Shown here in pieces: positions 1 through 7,720 of a stretch of 8,254 nt of DNA. The position numbers and the translations under genes are program-made. The stretch covers positions 1 through 8,254 of the forward strand of contig JAACZX010000089.1 in the NCBI GenBank assembly GCA_009996555.1, given 5' to 3'. The notes below the pieces were generated by a model, which was not told the DNA's origin, made no database searches, and saw only the letters and a program-made list of their open reading frames with translations. The DNA comes from Chitinophagaceae bacterium. GTDB taxonomy: Bacteria; Bacteroidota; Bacteroidia; Chitinophagales; Chitinophagaceae. Numbering within the stretch: the stretch's first letter is position 1; the number at the start of each line of letters is the position of its first letter.

Positions 1-1
1 C

Positions 2-1096
2 ATTATTGGCGTGTTTGTGGCAGCCGATGGTTTGCTGTTCTACTTCTTCTGGGAGCTTGCGTTGATCCCTGTTTACTTCCTGTGCAGCAAATGGGGCGGC
101 GAAAAACGCATTGCAGTTACATTCAAATTCTTCATTTATACATTCATCGGTTCATTGCTGATGTTGGTTGGGTTACTGTACATGTACTATCAAACCAAAG
201 ATGCATCTTTTGCAATGGAATCGCTGTATGCGGTAAATCTTACAGGAGGTGAAGAGACCTGGTTGTTCTGGTTATTCTTTATTGCATTTGCCATCAAGAT
301 GCCGGTATTTCCGTTCCACACCTGGCAGCCCGATGCATACGAGCAATCACCAACTGCAGTAACCATGGTGTTAAGTGCATTAATGGTGAAGATGGGTTTG
401 TTTGCAGTAGTACGTTGGTTATTACCATTGTTCCCCGAAGCGGCTGTTGAATTTGATAATATCGTTATTGGATTAAGTGTCATTGGCATGGTGTATGCCA
501 GCATTATTGCCATGCAGCAGGATGACATTAAACGCCTGATTGCTTATTCTTCTATTGCACACATTGGTTTAATGAGTGCGGCCTTATTTGTAAATAACGA
601 AAGTGGTTTGCAGGGTGCCATTATCCAGTTCTTCAGTCATGGTGTGAATGTGTTGGGTATGTGGATTGTGGTTGAACTCATCGAACGCAGATTTGGTACC
701 CGCAAAATGAGTGAACTGGGCGGGCTTGCACAAAAAGCACCGGTATTAACCATTTTGCTGGTGATTGTTTCATTGGCAAATGTGGCGTTGCCGCTTACCA
801 ATGCATTCATCGGCGAGTTCTTAATGTTCAATGGCTTGTTTAAATTCAACGTGTGGTACGCTGCTGTGGGTGGCTTAAGCATCATCCTTAGTGCGATCTA
901 TACTTTGCGTATGATCCAGAAGGTATTTTATGGCGATGAAAACAGCTTAACTGCTTCCAACGCCGATATCAGTTTTGTAGAGAAAGCAGCATTGGCGGTA
1001 ATTGTGGCAGCCATTTTTGTGATGGGTGTGTATCCTTCTCCGGTGTTGAACTTAACAAAGGATACGGCAACTTTTATACTGGGAATCTTTCAATAA
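2..1096 (+). CDS. nuoM: NADH-quinone oxidoreductase subunit M (complex I proton-pumping subunit), 5' end missing
   Basis: This is one of the antiporter-like membrane subunits of respiratory complex I, which couple NADH oxidation and quinone reduction to proton export across the inner membrane. The reading frame is open from base 2, so the gene starts upstream. 364 residues are visible, and about 120-140 of the usual 480-510 are missing (inference from family length). Numbering from the codon at base 2, the family's functional residues are present: Glu18 in FYFFWELALIP, Lys99 in AIKMPVFPFHTWQPDAY, Lys130 in MVKMG, the DIKRLIAYSSIAHIG segment with Lys177 and His187, His213 in FFSHGVN, and Glu272 in NAFIGEF. 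These match the Glu/Lys chain of the proton path in E. coli NuoM. The remainder is a run of hydrophobic helices. nuoN starts 18 bases after the stop, the usual order at the end of a nuo operon. The GTG at base 11 is internal. Confidence 0.97.
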   Translation: MIGVFVAADGLLFYFFWELALIPVYFLCSKWGGEKRIAVTFKFFIYTFIGSLLMLVGLLYMYYQTKDASFAMESLYAVNLTGGEETWLFWLFFIAFAIKMPVFPFHTWQPDAYEQSPTAVTMVLSALMVKMGLFAVVRWLLPLFPEAAVEFDNIVIGLSVIGMVYASIIAMQQDDIKRLIAYSSIAHIGLMSAALFVNNESGLQGAIIQFFSHGVNVLGMWIVVELIERRFGTRKMSELGGLAQKAPVLTILLVIVSLANVALPLTNAFIGEFLMFNGLFKFNVWYAAVGGLSIILSAIYTLRMIQKVFYGDENSLTASNADISFVEKAALAVIVAAIFVMGVYPSPVLNLTKDTATFILGIFQ

Positions 1097-1114
1097 ACTT
1101 TTTAACACAGTACG

Positions 1115-2494
1115 ATGAACCTGATTTTATTTTCGGCGATTTGGGGTGTGGTGATGATGTTCAGCGGTATTTTCCTGAACAGCAAATCGGCGGCCAAAAC
1201 TGTAGCGCTTATTGGTACAGTTGTTTTATTAGTGGGGAATATTTTTGATCTCAGTGGAAAAATGCTCATCAACAGCAACTTCAACGGTATGCTGCAGTAT
1301 GAACGTTTTGGCTTGTTATTCTTAACAGTACTGGTGCTTGCACTCATCATTTATATTTTGCTGAACGGCAAAGCAATTGAAGCAGTAGGCAAGCATCCGT
1401 TCGAATATTTTGCACTTATCTTTTTTATCATGAGTGGTGCAGGTCTTGTAGCATTGTTCAACAACCTGCTGATCCTTTTCATTGGTATTGAAATAGTATC
1501 GATTCCGTTATACATTTTAACTGCAGCAGATAAACGAAATTTAAAGAGTAACGAAGCAGCATTGAAGTATTTCCTGATGGGTTCTTTCTCAACAGGTATC
1601 ATGCTCATGGGTATTGCGTTTCTGTATGGCGCAGCCGGATCGTTTCAGTTAGAGCGTTTGAGCATGGTTGCAACAGAAGGTACATCTGTGTTTGTTGTGA
1701 TCGGTATCCTGATGGTGATGGTGGCATTGGCATTTAAAGTGTCCGCAGCGCCGTTTCATTTCTGGACACCCGATGTGTATGACGGAGCCCCCACAGTGTT
1801 CACTTCATTTATGGCTACCATTGTAAAGGCAGCAATATTCATTGGTTTCCTGAACCTGTTCATTAATGCATTTGCAGGCAAAGCAGAAAGCTGGAAACTC
1901 ACGGTTGCAATTATAACGGCACTTACATTGTTCATTGGAAACGTTACAGCAGTATATCAACAAAGCGTAAAGCGTATGCTGGCCTATTCAAGTATTGCCC
2001 AGGCAGGCTTTATGATGTTTGCTGTATTTGCCATCAACGATATGTCGAAACAAGGCTTGCTGCTTTATGCGGCTGCCTATTGTTTTGCTACCATTGGCAT
2101 TTTTGCAGTACTGGTACGCATGAAAGATTATACGTTTGACGGGTTTAACGGCCTGGCAAAAAAGCAACCGCTTGTAGCATTGGTGCTAACGGTTTGTTTG
2201 TTATCGCTGGCGGGTATTCCGCTCACGGCAGGCTTCTTTGCAAAGTATTATGTGCTGGCAGCAGCGGTTAAAACAGGTTCTTACCTCTGGCTGGTGATCT
2301 TTGCAGTGGTGATGGCTGCAGTGAGTGTGTACTATTATTTCCGTGTAATACAGGCCATGTATTTCAAAGAAGGAGAAGCACAGGAAATTGAAGTAACAGC
2401 TCCGTTTAAGGGCTTGCTTGTGGTTGTAGCAGCAGTTGTAGTGATCTTAGGTGTTTATCCGAGATTATTAACTGATATGCTTTTTATGTTCTGA
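1115..2494 (+). CDS. nuoN: NADH-quinone oxidoreductase subunit N (complex I proton-pumping subunit)
   Basis: This is the antiporter-like subunit next to NuoM in the membrane arm of complex I. The product is 459 residues, slightly shorter than E. coli NuoN (485), and looks like 13-14 hydrophobic helices. Conserved proton-path residues are visible: Glu126 in LFIGIEIVSIPLY, Lys208 in LAFKVSAAPFHFWTPDVYDGAP, Lys238 in IVKAAIF, Lys287 in VKRMLAYSSIAQAGF and Lys377 in GFFAKYYVLA. They align by motif with E. coli E133, K217, K247 and K395, so the pump should be functional. The ATG at 1115 follows nuoM by 18 bases. No Shine-Dalgarno sequence is present, and the leader is T/A-rich, as is normal in Bacteroidota. 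The gene is presumably co-transcribed with nuoM and is the last gene of the operon, because a strong hairpin follows 25 bases after its stop and the next gene has its own candidate promoter. Confidence 0.97.
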   Translation: MNLILFSAIWGVVMMFSGIFLNSKSAAKTVALIGTVVLLVGNIFDLSGKMLINSNFNGMLQYERFGLLFLTVLVLALIIYILLNGKAIEAVGKHPFEYFALIFFIMSGAGLVALFNNLLILFIGIEIVSIPLYILTAADKRNLKSNEAALKYFLMGSFSTGIMLMGIAFLYGAAGSFQLERLSMVATEGTSVFVVIGILMVMVALAFKVSAAPFHFWTPDVYDGAPTVFTSFMATIVKAAIFIGFLNLFINAFAGKAESWKLTVAIITALTLFIGNVTAVYQQSVKRMLAYSSIAQAGFMMFAVFAINDMSKQGLLLYAAAYCFATIGIFAVLVRMKDYTFDGFNGLAKKQPLVALVLTVCLLSLAGIPLTAGFFAKYYVLAAAVKTGSYLWLVIFAVVMAAVSVYYYFRVIQAMYFKEGEAQEIEVTAPFKGLLVVVAAVVVILGVYPRLLTDMLFMF

Positions 2495-2519
2495 TGTAAA
2501 TAATTCCCGATCATATTTT

Positions 2520-2546
2520 GCAAACCCCGGAACTTCCGGGGTTTGC
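2520..2546 (+). terminator. Hairpin terminator closing the nuo operon
   Basis: An 11-bp perfect stem, GCAAACCCCGG and its exact complement CCGGGGTTTGC, encloses a 5-base AACTT loop. It lies 25 bases after the nuoN stop. The base of the stem is GC-rich and very stable. The following bases (CGTTTATAG) give only a weak T-tract, so this may terminate imperfectly or serve mainly as a 3'-end stabiliser. The stem and its position are seen directly; the role is inferred. Confidence 0.82.
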
Positions 2547-2562
2547 CGTTTATAGAAAGGGC

Positions 2563-2592
2563 TTGTAAATAACGGCAGCTTTCTTAATTTCG
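2563..2592 (+). promoter_or_regulatory. Candidate Bacteroidota-type promoter for the ABC permease gene
   Basis: TTG at 2563-2565 is followed after 19 bases by TAATTTCG at 2585-2592. This is one mismatch from the Bacteroidota -7 consensus TAnnTTTG, and the spacing agrees with the usual TTTG element about 19-21 bases upstream. Transcription would start near 2598-2600, giving a leader of about 37 bases. It lies just after the nuo terminator, which supports separate transcription of the permease gene. The match is by eye and short, so it remains a candidate. Confidence 0.45.
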
Positions 2593-2594
2593 GG

Positions 2595-2624
2595 GTACTG
2601 CAGTACAGCTTCCGCAACTGTTGC
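2595..2624. repeat. Two adjacent perfect palindromes in the permease leader
   Basis: GTACTGCAGTAC (2595-2606) is a perfect 12-bp palindrome. GCAACTGTTGC (2614-2624) is a perfect 5-1-5 inverted repeat 7 bases further on. The first would overlap the predicted transcription start of the permease gene and the second ends 11 bases before its ATG. They could be operator half-sites or short RNA hairpins. No known regulator is recognised from the sequences. Confidence 0.5.
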
Positions 2625-2635
2625 AGCAAAACATT

Positions 2636-3910
2636 ATGACATTCTCCGACATCTTATCATTGGCATGGCGCACTACACGTTCTAATAAGTTACGTACAGG
2701 AATTACTGTGTCAATTATTGCATTTGGCATCATGGCGCTCATCGGCATCATTACCGCTATTGAGGCAATGAACCAAAGCCTTTATGAGAACTTCTCTATT
2801 CTTGGTGCAAACTCCTTCAGCATAAGATTTAAAGAACGGAATATCCGTTTTGGCGGAGGCTCAAACAGTAATCTTACCCGCACAAAAAAAGGAAGCAAAC
2901 AGCGCAATTCCAATCTCGATCGCTTTATTACGTTTGATGAAGCAAGACAGTTTAAAGATCAGTTTGGTTTTCCGGCAACAGTAAGCATATCAAAATTTGC
3001 GAGCGGCAATTCCACGGTGTTTTTTGAAAACGAAAAAACAAACCCAAATGTGAGGGTGATTGGTGGCGATGAAAATTATTTGATCAACAGCGGCTATACA
3101 TTAGAGCAAGGGCGTGATTTTAATAAACTTGATGTAGAGAGCGGACGTAATGTGGTGATCATTGGCAGTGATCTTGTACGCAAATTGTTCAAAGGCCGCT
3201 CGGCTTATGCAATAGGTAAACTCATCCGCATTGGTAATAACCGCTACCGCATTATTGGTGTATTGAAAGAAAGAGGCGCCAGCTCATTTCTTTCGTTAGA
3301 CAATTTATGCCTGATTACTTATAACAATGTACGAAGGGTGTTCAGCAGTTCGGGCAGTTACAATATCACAATAAGGGCAAATGAGTTTTCGCAAATGGAT
3401 GCAGCCGTGGGAGAGGCAACGGGTGTATTCCGCCAGGCACGCCGGTTGAGTATTAAAGACGTTGATAATTTTTATGTTGACCGAAGTGACAGTATTGTGG
3501 AGATGTTTAAAAACACACTTCGTTATGTACGCTGGGCAGCATTGGTGATTGGTGCCATTACATTGCTTGGCGCTGCTATTGGTTTAACCAATATTATGCT
3601 TGTGGCTGTAAGCGAACGTACGAGAGAAATTGGCCTTGCCAAATCAATCGGTGCAAAGAGCAGCAGTATCCGCACGCAGTTTTTGTGGGAGAGTATCCTT
3701 ATCAGTTTACTTGGTGCATTCTTTGGAATTGTACTCGGCATCCTTGTGGGAAATCTTGCTGCGATCTTCTTTAAAACAGGATTTGTTGTGCCGTGGTTAT
3801 GGGCATTGATCGGTACCATAATCTGTTTCTTTACTGGATTGCTTGCAGGTCTTTACCCGGCAAGTAAAGCTGCAAAACTTGATCCTATTACTGCATTGCG
3901 ATACGAGTAA
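2636..3910 (+). CDS. MacB/FtsX-family ABC transporter permease without its own ATPase domain
   Basis: This is an inner-membrane permease of the MacB/LolC/FtsX type, a family that works with a separate ATPase in mechanotransmission across the envelope, for example drug, peptide or lipoprotein export. From the ATG at 2636 it has 424 residues. The order is a cytoplasmic amphipathic start ([14 protein letters not shown]), TM1 at about 22-46, a periplasmic MacB-PCD-like domain at about 47-295, then the FtsX domain with TM2 at about 300-325, TM3 at about 349-380 and TM4 at about 385-407. The coupling-helix segment [16 protein letters not shown] (326-341) and the C-terminal [18 protein letters not shown] are family hallmarks. 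Residues 65-95 form a basic Ser/Asn/Gly-rich stretch. An in-frame TTG at 2621 would add five residues, but the homology-like N terminus begins at MTFSDIL. No ATPase or membrane-fusion gene is adjacent, and terminators lie on both sides. The substrate cannot be told. Confidence 0.92.
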   Translation: MTFSDILSLAWRTTRSNKLRTGITVSIIAFGIMALIGIITAIEAMNQSLYENFSILGANSFSIRFKERNIRFGGGSNSNLTRTKKGSKQRNSNLDRFITFDEARQFKDQFGFPATVSISKFASGNSTVFFENEKTNPNVRVIGGDENYLINSGYTLEQGRDFNKLDVESGRNVVIIGSDLVRKLFKGRSAYAIGKLIRIGNNRYRIIGVLKERGASSFLSLDNLCLITYNNVRRVFSSSGSYNITIRANEFSQMDAAVGEATGVFRQARRLSIKDVDNFYVDRSDSIVEMFKNTLRYVRWAALVIGAITLLGAAIGLTNIMLVAVSERTREIGLAKSIGAKSSSIRTQFLWESILISLLGAFFGIVLGILVGNLAAIFFKTGFVVPWLWALIGTIICFFTGLLAGLYPASKAAKLDPITALRYE

Positions 3911-3944
3911 AAATATTTTACGGAAGTAGAAATGATAAATTTTT

Positions 3945-3974
3945 AAAAGGAGGCCATCGGCCTCTTTTTATTTT
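3945..3974 (+). terminator. Intrinsic terminator after the ABC permease gene
   Basis: GAGGCC (3950-3955), loop ATC, GGCCTC (3959-3964) form a 6-bp GC-rich stem. It can be extended by a G-T pair and four A-T pairs (AAAAG on the left, TTTTT on the right). A T-rich tail, TTTTTATTTT, follows directly. It lies 39 bases past the stop codon and is a classic rho-independent terminator. Confidence 0.88.
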
Positions 3975-4003
3975 AAGAAAACTGCAATAGTTCAAAGGCA
4001 GGC

Positions 4004-4032
4004 TTGTTGTTAACTTGGTAAGTATAAATTCA
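4004..4032 (+). promoter_or_regulatory. Weak candidate promoter for the alpha/beta hydrolase gene
   Basis: TTGTTG at 4004-4009 precedes TAAATTCA at 4025-4032. Counting from the first TTG the gap is 18 bases, close to the Bacteroidota -33/-7 spacing, but the -7 element has two mismatches from TAnnTTTG. The gene is isolated between a terminator upstream and a convergent gene downstream, so a promoter must lie in this 3975-4051 gap. This is the best candidate I can see. Confidence 0.3.
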
Positions 4033-4051
4033 TTTACCAGCAGGCATTTGT

Positions 4052-4909
4052 ATGAAAAATTTCACAACAGGATTTGCCAAAATGAAATTGATGGTCTTTA
4101 CATTTCTGATGCTCACAAACGGGACAGTAATGGCAAAAGAAAAACAGTCAAACGCAAACGTGCATTTTCTTTTTATTGATTGGCAGGATAATAAAAACCT
4201 GTTAGTGCTGGGGCACATAAACGAAAAAGGAGGAAGGGTGACAGATATTTCGTGTACTCCGGAAGAATTAAAAGATGAGCAGTTAAATAGATGGTTAAAA
4301 GGGAGTAGTGCTGTTCTTTTGTTTCACTGTATGTGGGGCCAGCAACCGCTGTTTCATAAGCTGAAATATCTGAACACTTTTAAAGAAGTATTGCCATCAT
4401 CAAATACTCAAGACATAGCGGTGATCTCTTTTTTATGGCATGCGGGTGGGCTTAACTATAAAGAAAACTGGAACCGTTCGTTTTACAAGGGTAACAAATT
4501 GACTGCTGTAGTGAAACGGGTCAATACATTTTATAATGCAAATACAACAGTCTTTTGTCATTCAATGGGCAGCAGGTTTTTTGAAGGTGTTTTAAATGAT
4601 GCAGCAATGTCCTTTGAACGGGTGATTTTGTTTTCATCTGATATCAGTTCCGATACGATCGATCCGGCATTTCAGTCAATCGCCAGATCAACTGAAAGCA
4701 TAAGTGTTTTCCGGCATCAGAAAGACAGGGTATTGCTTCTTTCTTCATACATACATCGTAACAGGCGAATGGGAAGAACCGGGCCGGAATATCCAAATGA
4801 AACAATCACGGTTTATGATATGACAAATCATATAGCCGGATTTCAAAATCATGCACATGTAAATAAACGCTGGGCGAAAGAGCAGTTAAAAAGGATCTTC
4901 TTACAGTGA
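4052..4909 (+). CDS. Predicted exported alpha/beta hydrolase, DUF900-like
   Basis: Probably an envelope-located alpha/beta-fold hydrolase of unknown substrate. The 285-residue product starts with a basic n-region and a hydrophobic stretch (about 12-28) ending near VMA/KEK, which reads as a signal peptide. Met11 (ATG at 4082) is an equally plausible start and gives a more typical signal. The nucleophile elbow is FCHSMGSR with Ser171. An upstream strand and loop, LLFHCMWGQQ (His92), fits the oxyanion 'HG' position, and ISFLWHAGG resembles the FSWPSAG segment of DUF900 proteins. Asp225 in HQKDRVLLLSS and His267 or His269 in QNHAHVN are likely triad members. The order and spacing (Ser, then Asp about 54 residues later, then His about 40 later) suit DUF900-like hydrolases. 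The fold assignment comes from motifs only. Cys replaces the usual Gly at both the HG and GxSxG positions. The gene stands alone and converges on the downstream protease gene. Confidence 0.75.
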   Translation: MKNFTTGFAKMKLMVFTFLMLTNGTVMAKEKQSNANVHFLFIDWQDNKNLLVLGHINEKGGRVTDISCTPEELKDEQLNRWLKGSSAVLLFHCMWGQQPLFHKLKYLNTFKEVLPSSNTQDIAVISFLWHAGGLNYKENWNRSFYKGNKLTAVVKRVNTFYNANTTVFCHSMGSRFFEGVLNDAAMSFERVILFSSDISSDTIDPAFQSIARSTESISVFRHQKDRVLLLSSYIHRNRRMGRTGPEYPNETITVYDMTNHIAGFQNHAHVNKRWAKEQLKRIFLQ

Positions 4910-4920
4910 ATTAACGGAAT

Positions 4921-4951
4921 AAAAAAACCTCTGCCTGGCAGAGGTTTTTTT
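4921..4951. terminator. Bidirectional terminator between convergent genes
   Basis: CCTCTGC (4928-4934), loop CTG, GCAGAGG (4938-4944) form a 7-bp stem flanked by seven A on the left and seven T on the right. The structure is symmetrical, so it presents a hairpin followed by a U-tract on either strand. It can end both the hydrolase transcript (stop at 4909) and the minus-strand protease transcript (stop at 4968). Confidence 0.93.
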
Positions 4952-4967
4952 ATCAAATTCAAAACGA

Positions 4968-7532
4968 TTATTTCTTTTCCAGAATTTCTGTGATACGATC
5001 ACTCAGATCCTGCAAGTGAAGTTTCGTCATGTTATCGGTTGTTAAAGGCAATGCAGCTTTAATATCGTTACGCAGTGTACGTAATGTTCCTTTCAGGATC
5101 GAATACGCATCTGTGTTCTTTACGTTCAGCGAAGGCGATACCTGGAAGCTGATGCTAATACCACCGCCCAATGTAAGTGGTGATGCACCACCGGGTAATA
5201 ATGAAATGATGCGTTCAACAAACATCTTCTGCAGGTTACGGCGGTAAACATCTGTTGCTTTACGGTTATACACTTCACTGAAAATACCACGACGAAGATC
5301 ATCCATTACTTCTGTTGCTTTGTAAGCATTGTTGCCTAATGCAGCTTCCGCAGCAAACAGTTTGGTCATAGTTGATGAACTTACAATACGGTTGAGGATA
5401 GCTTCCTGCCTGATGCCGATGATCGTTTGCGGATTGATACCGGTGCGGCTGAAGATATCATTATTGATCAACCATGTTGGAGTAGTGAACAGTTGCTGAT
5501 TCAGGAATGTCATTGCTTCTTTCTGTACAGATTTAGGCGTAAACTCATATACCGCTCCATCCTGTTCGGTCATCTTCGGTGTTTCATAAATACCACCAAT
5601 GTTTTTTGCAACATGACCCATATAACGGCCAAACTGTGTTTGTACCTGGTTGTACATTTCATCTAAGCCATCATAGCTTTCGTTTGGTTGTTTGGTCCAG
5701 TTCATCAGATTAGGTACAATACGCTGGAGGTTTTTGATACCGTAAGCACTTGCTTTCATTGCATCGTTACCTAAGTCTTCGTTTTGTGAACGTGGATCAT
5801 CAGGGTTTGTTTCTGTACCAAACCATAAACGCTTATTTTTTAAACGTTCAGTAGTCATTTTTTGCAATACAGGAACTTCTGCTTCTGCAGTTTTGTAATC
5901 AGGCATCCAGCGATAGCCCCATTCAATTGCCCATTTGTCATAATCACCAATGCGTGGAAATAAACCAAGGCGTGAGATATTATCTTCCGGCTGAGCTACG
6001 TAGTTGAAACGTGCATAGTCCATAATAGAAGGCGTGTGGCCGTTTGCTTCAACCCATGCTTTGTTACGAAGACTGTCAACAGGAACTGTAGAAGAAGAAC
6101 CGTAGTTATGACGAAGGCCAAGTGTATGACCAACTTCGTGTGATGATACAAAACGGATGAGCTGACCCATCAGTTCATCTTCAAAGATCATTTTGCGTGA
6201 GCCGGGATCAACAGCTGCAGTTTGAATAAAATACCAATTGCGTAAAAGGCTCATTACATTATGATACCAGTTGATGTGGCTTTCAAGAATTTGTCCGCTG
6301 CGTGGATCGTGAACGTTAGGGCCACTTGCATTCGCCACTTCACTTGGTTTGTAAACGATAGCGCTGAAACGTGCATCTTCCAAACTCCAGGTACTGTCTT
6401 CCTGCGGAGTGGGGGCTAACTTACCAATGATGGCATTTTTGAAACCTGCTTTTTCAAAAGCAGCCTGCCAGTCGTTTACACCATCAATGAGGTATTTCAC
6501 CCATTTCTTTGGAGTTGCAGGATCAATGTAATAGATGATCGGGTTTTTAGGTTCAACCAATTCACCACGTTTGTATTTTTCAATATCCTCATCTTTTGGT
6601 TCCAGTTTCCAGCGAACAGCCATTTGAATTTCTTTTACACCTTGTGGGTTCGCATCAAAGTCGGTATAACGACGGGTGAAGTAACCAACACGAGGATCAA
6701 AATATCTTGGCTTAGCCGGAGTTTTTGGTAACAATAAAATAGAACTGTTCAGTTCCAGTGTAAAGTTGCCGCTTCTGCCAGCTGCTGCAAACGGATTTGC
6801 CTGCACACCGGGAGCTGCACCACGGGTATACGTTTTAACCGTTTTTACTTCAATATTAATCGGGTACGATTTAATAGTGTTGATATATGATTTGTCGGGT
6901 TGAATTGCACCTAACTGCAGGCTCGATTTTGAACCCGGGTTAAAGAACAATACATCATTATCGCCCGATACAAAATCAGTCATATCAATCACTGTAGAAC
7001 GGGTGTTAGTAACCGAATCTCTGCCAAATGCGCTAACGTTAAACGTTTGCATGATTGGCTGAATGTTTGAGTTAACCACGGCTTTGTACATACCACTTTC
7101 ATCGGTACCACGTTGGTCGAAAGAAACTCTTCTCAGAAAAATTCTGTTGTTGGGTCCTTTTTCAAAACGGATCACATTGTTGTTAACAATGTCGCCGGCA
7201 TAACCGGAAAAGCCATTGCTGAGTCCGGCAGCAGATTTGGAAATACGTGTTACCACAAGAATATCCCTGTTCAATAAGGAATCGGGTAATTCAAAATACC
7301 ATTTGTCATCAAGGAAATGCACCTTGAATAAACCTTCATCAGTTTTAGCCTTGTCAGTAATTACATCTTTGTAAGGCTTGGGTGCTGTACGTTGTGCCGA
7401 AGGCATGCCGGTTGGCATTTGCACTGGTGCCCCACCTGTTACCGGGGTTGTACCGCCCGGGCGGTTTTGGCCCACTGCCGCTGTTAAGCATCCTGCCAGC
7501 AGCAATGAAGCTAGAGTTACATTTTTCATCAT
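4968..7532 (-). CDS. Secreted zinc-dependent metalloprotease (DUF5118/DUF5117/DUF4953 family)
   Basis: A large exported metzincin-type zinc protease of a family widespread in Bacteroidota; substrate unknown. From the ATG at 7532 it is 854 residues; the adjacent ATG at 7529 gives 853. The N terminus MMKNVTLASLLLAGCLTAAVGQ is a signal peptide, followed by a Pro/Gly/Thr-rich linker (about 24-52). A DUF5118-like segment (about 54-99, KVHFLDDKWYFELPDSLL) and a DUF5117-like beta-rich region (about 108-310) precede the catalytic DUF4953-like region. The zinc site HEVGHTLGLRH (His465, Glu466, His469, His475; Gly472) is complete, and SIMDYARFNY carries the Met-turn Met504, so the enzyme should be active. 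LAGC at 12-15 resembles a lipobox, so it could be a lipoprotein instead of being cleaved near AVG/Q. The frame is open to 7769, but the extra 79 residues do not look like a protein start. It is transcribed alone, divergent from the exbB-like gene. I see no convincing -33/-7 promoter for it. Confidence 0.93.
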   Translation of the reverse strand: MMKNVTLASLLLAGCLTAAVGQNRPGGTTPVTGGAPVQMPTGMPSAQRTAPKPYKDVITDKAKTDEGLFKVHFLDDKWYFELPDSLLNRDILVVTRISKSAAGLSNGFSGYAGDIVNNNVIRFEKGPNNRIFLRRVSFDQRGTDESGMYKAVVNSNIQPIMQTFNVSAFGRDSVTNTRSTVIDMTDFVSGDNDVLFFNPGSKSSLQLGAIQPDKSYINTIKSYPINIEVKTVKTYTRGAAPGVQANPFAAAGRSGNFTLELNSSILLLPKTPAKPRYFDPRVGYFTRRYTDFDANPQGVKEIQMAVRWKLEPKDEDIEKYKRGELVEPKNPIIYYIDPATPKKWVKYLIDGVNDWQAAFEKAGFKNAIIGKLAPTPQEDSTWSLEDARFSAIVYKPSEVANASGPNVHDPRSGQILESHINWYHNVMSLLRNWYFIQTAAVDPGSRKMIFEDELMGQLIRFVSSHEVGHTLGLRHNYGSSSTVPVDSLRNKAWVEANGHTPSIMDYARFNYVAQPEDNISRLGLFPRIGDYDKWAIEWGYRWMPDYKTAEAEVPVLQKMTTERLKNKRLWFGTETNPDDPRSQNEDLGNDAMKASAYGIKNLQRIVPNLMNWTKQPNESYDGLDEMYNQVQTQFGRYMGHVAKNIGGIYETPKMTEQDGAVYEFTPKSVQKEAMTFLNQQLFTTPTWLINNDIFSRTGINPQTIIGIRQEAILNRIVSSSTMTKLFAAEAALGNNAYKATEVMDDLRRGIFSEVYNRKATDVYRRNLQKMFVERIISLLPGGASPLTLGGGISISFQVSPSLNVKNTDAYSILKGTLRTLRNDIKAALPLTTDNMTKLHLQDLSDRITEILEKK

Positions 7533-7631
7533 ACTTTTAATTGGTTTAAAAAATCGTTTGAAGTTAAAGGGATTACCCAGAACAGCAGAAATACAAAATG
7601 GGAACGGAAATAGAGAGGTACGAATGGACAA

Positions 7632-7670
7632 TTGTGATAAACGGCACAAACGATTGTTGTGCAAACACAA
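7632..7670. promoter_or_regulatory. Cluster of alternating TTGTG/CACAA half-sites, CRP-like
   Basis: Four pentamers alternate in orientation within 39 bases: TTGTG 7632-7636, CACAA 7645-7649, TTGTG 7657-7661 and CACAA 7666-7670. The first pair contains TGTGA-N6-GCACA (7633-7648), one mismatch from the E. coli CRP pattern TGTGA-N6-TCACA. The middle two form GCACAA-N7-TTGTGC (7644-7662), a 6-bp inverted repeat. The last pair forms TTGTG-CAAA-CACAA. The cluster sits just upstream of the candidate exbB promoter and about 100 bases upstream of the protease start, so it could act on either gene. Binding by a Crp/Fnr-family regulator is inferred only. Confidence 0.4.
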
Positions 7671-7690
7671 AAAATTAAAATGGCCGGAAG

Positions 7691-7720
7691 TTGGTGAAAA
7701 TAAATATTTCCCTAACTTGT
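7691..7720 (+). promoter_or_regulatory. Candidate promoter for the exbB-like gene
   Basis: TTG (7691-7693), a 19-base spacer and TAACTTGT (7713-7720) follow the Bacteroidota -33/-7 layout, with two mismatches from TAnnTTTG. Transcription would start near 7726 and give a leader of about 105 bases. A further TTGTG pentamer (7717-7721) overlaps the -7 element, the same word as in the half-site cluster upstream. Confidence 0.4.

Noticed and set aside
11..13. GTG as the start of nuoM
   Set aside because: The frame is open to the window edge and the protein lacks its first helices here, so this is an internal Val codon.
2621..2635. TTG start five codons before the permease ATG
   Set aside because: It lies inside the second palindrome, has no supporting signal, and the family-like N terminus starts at the ATG at 2636.
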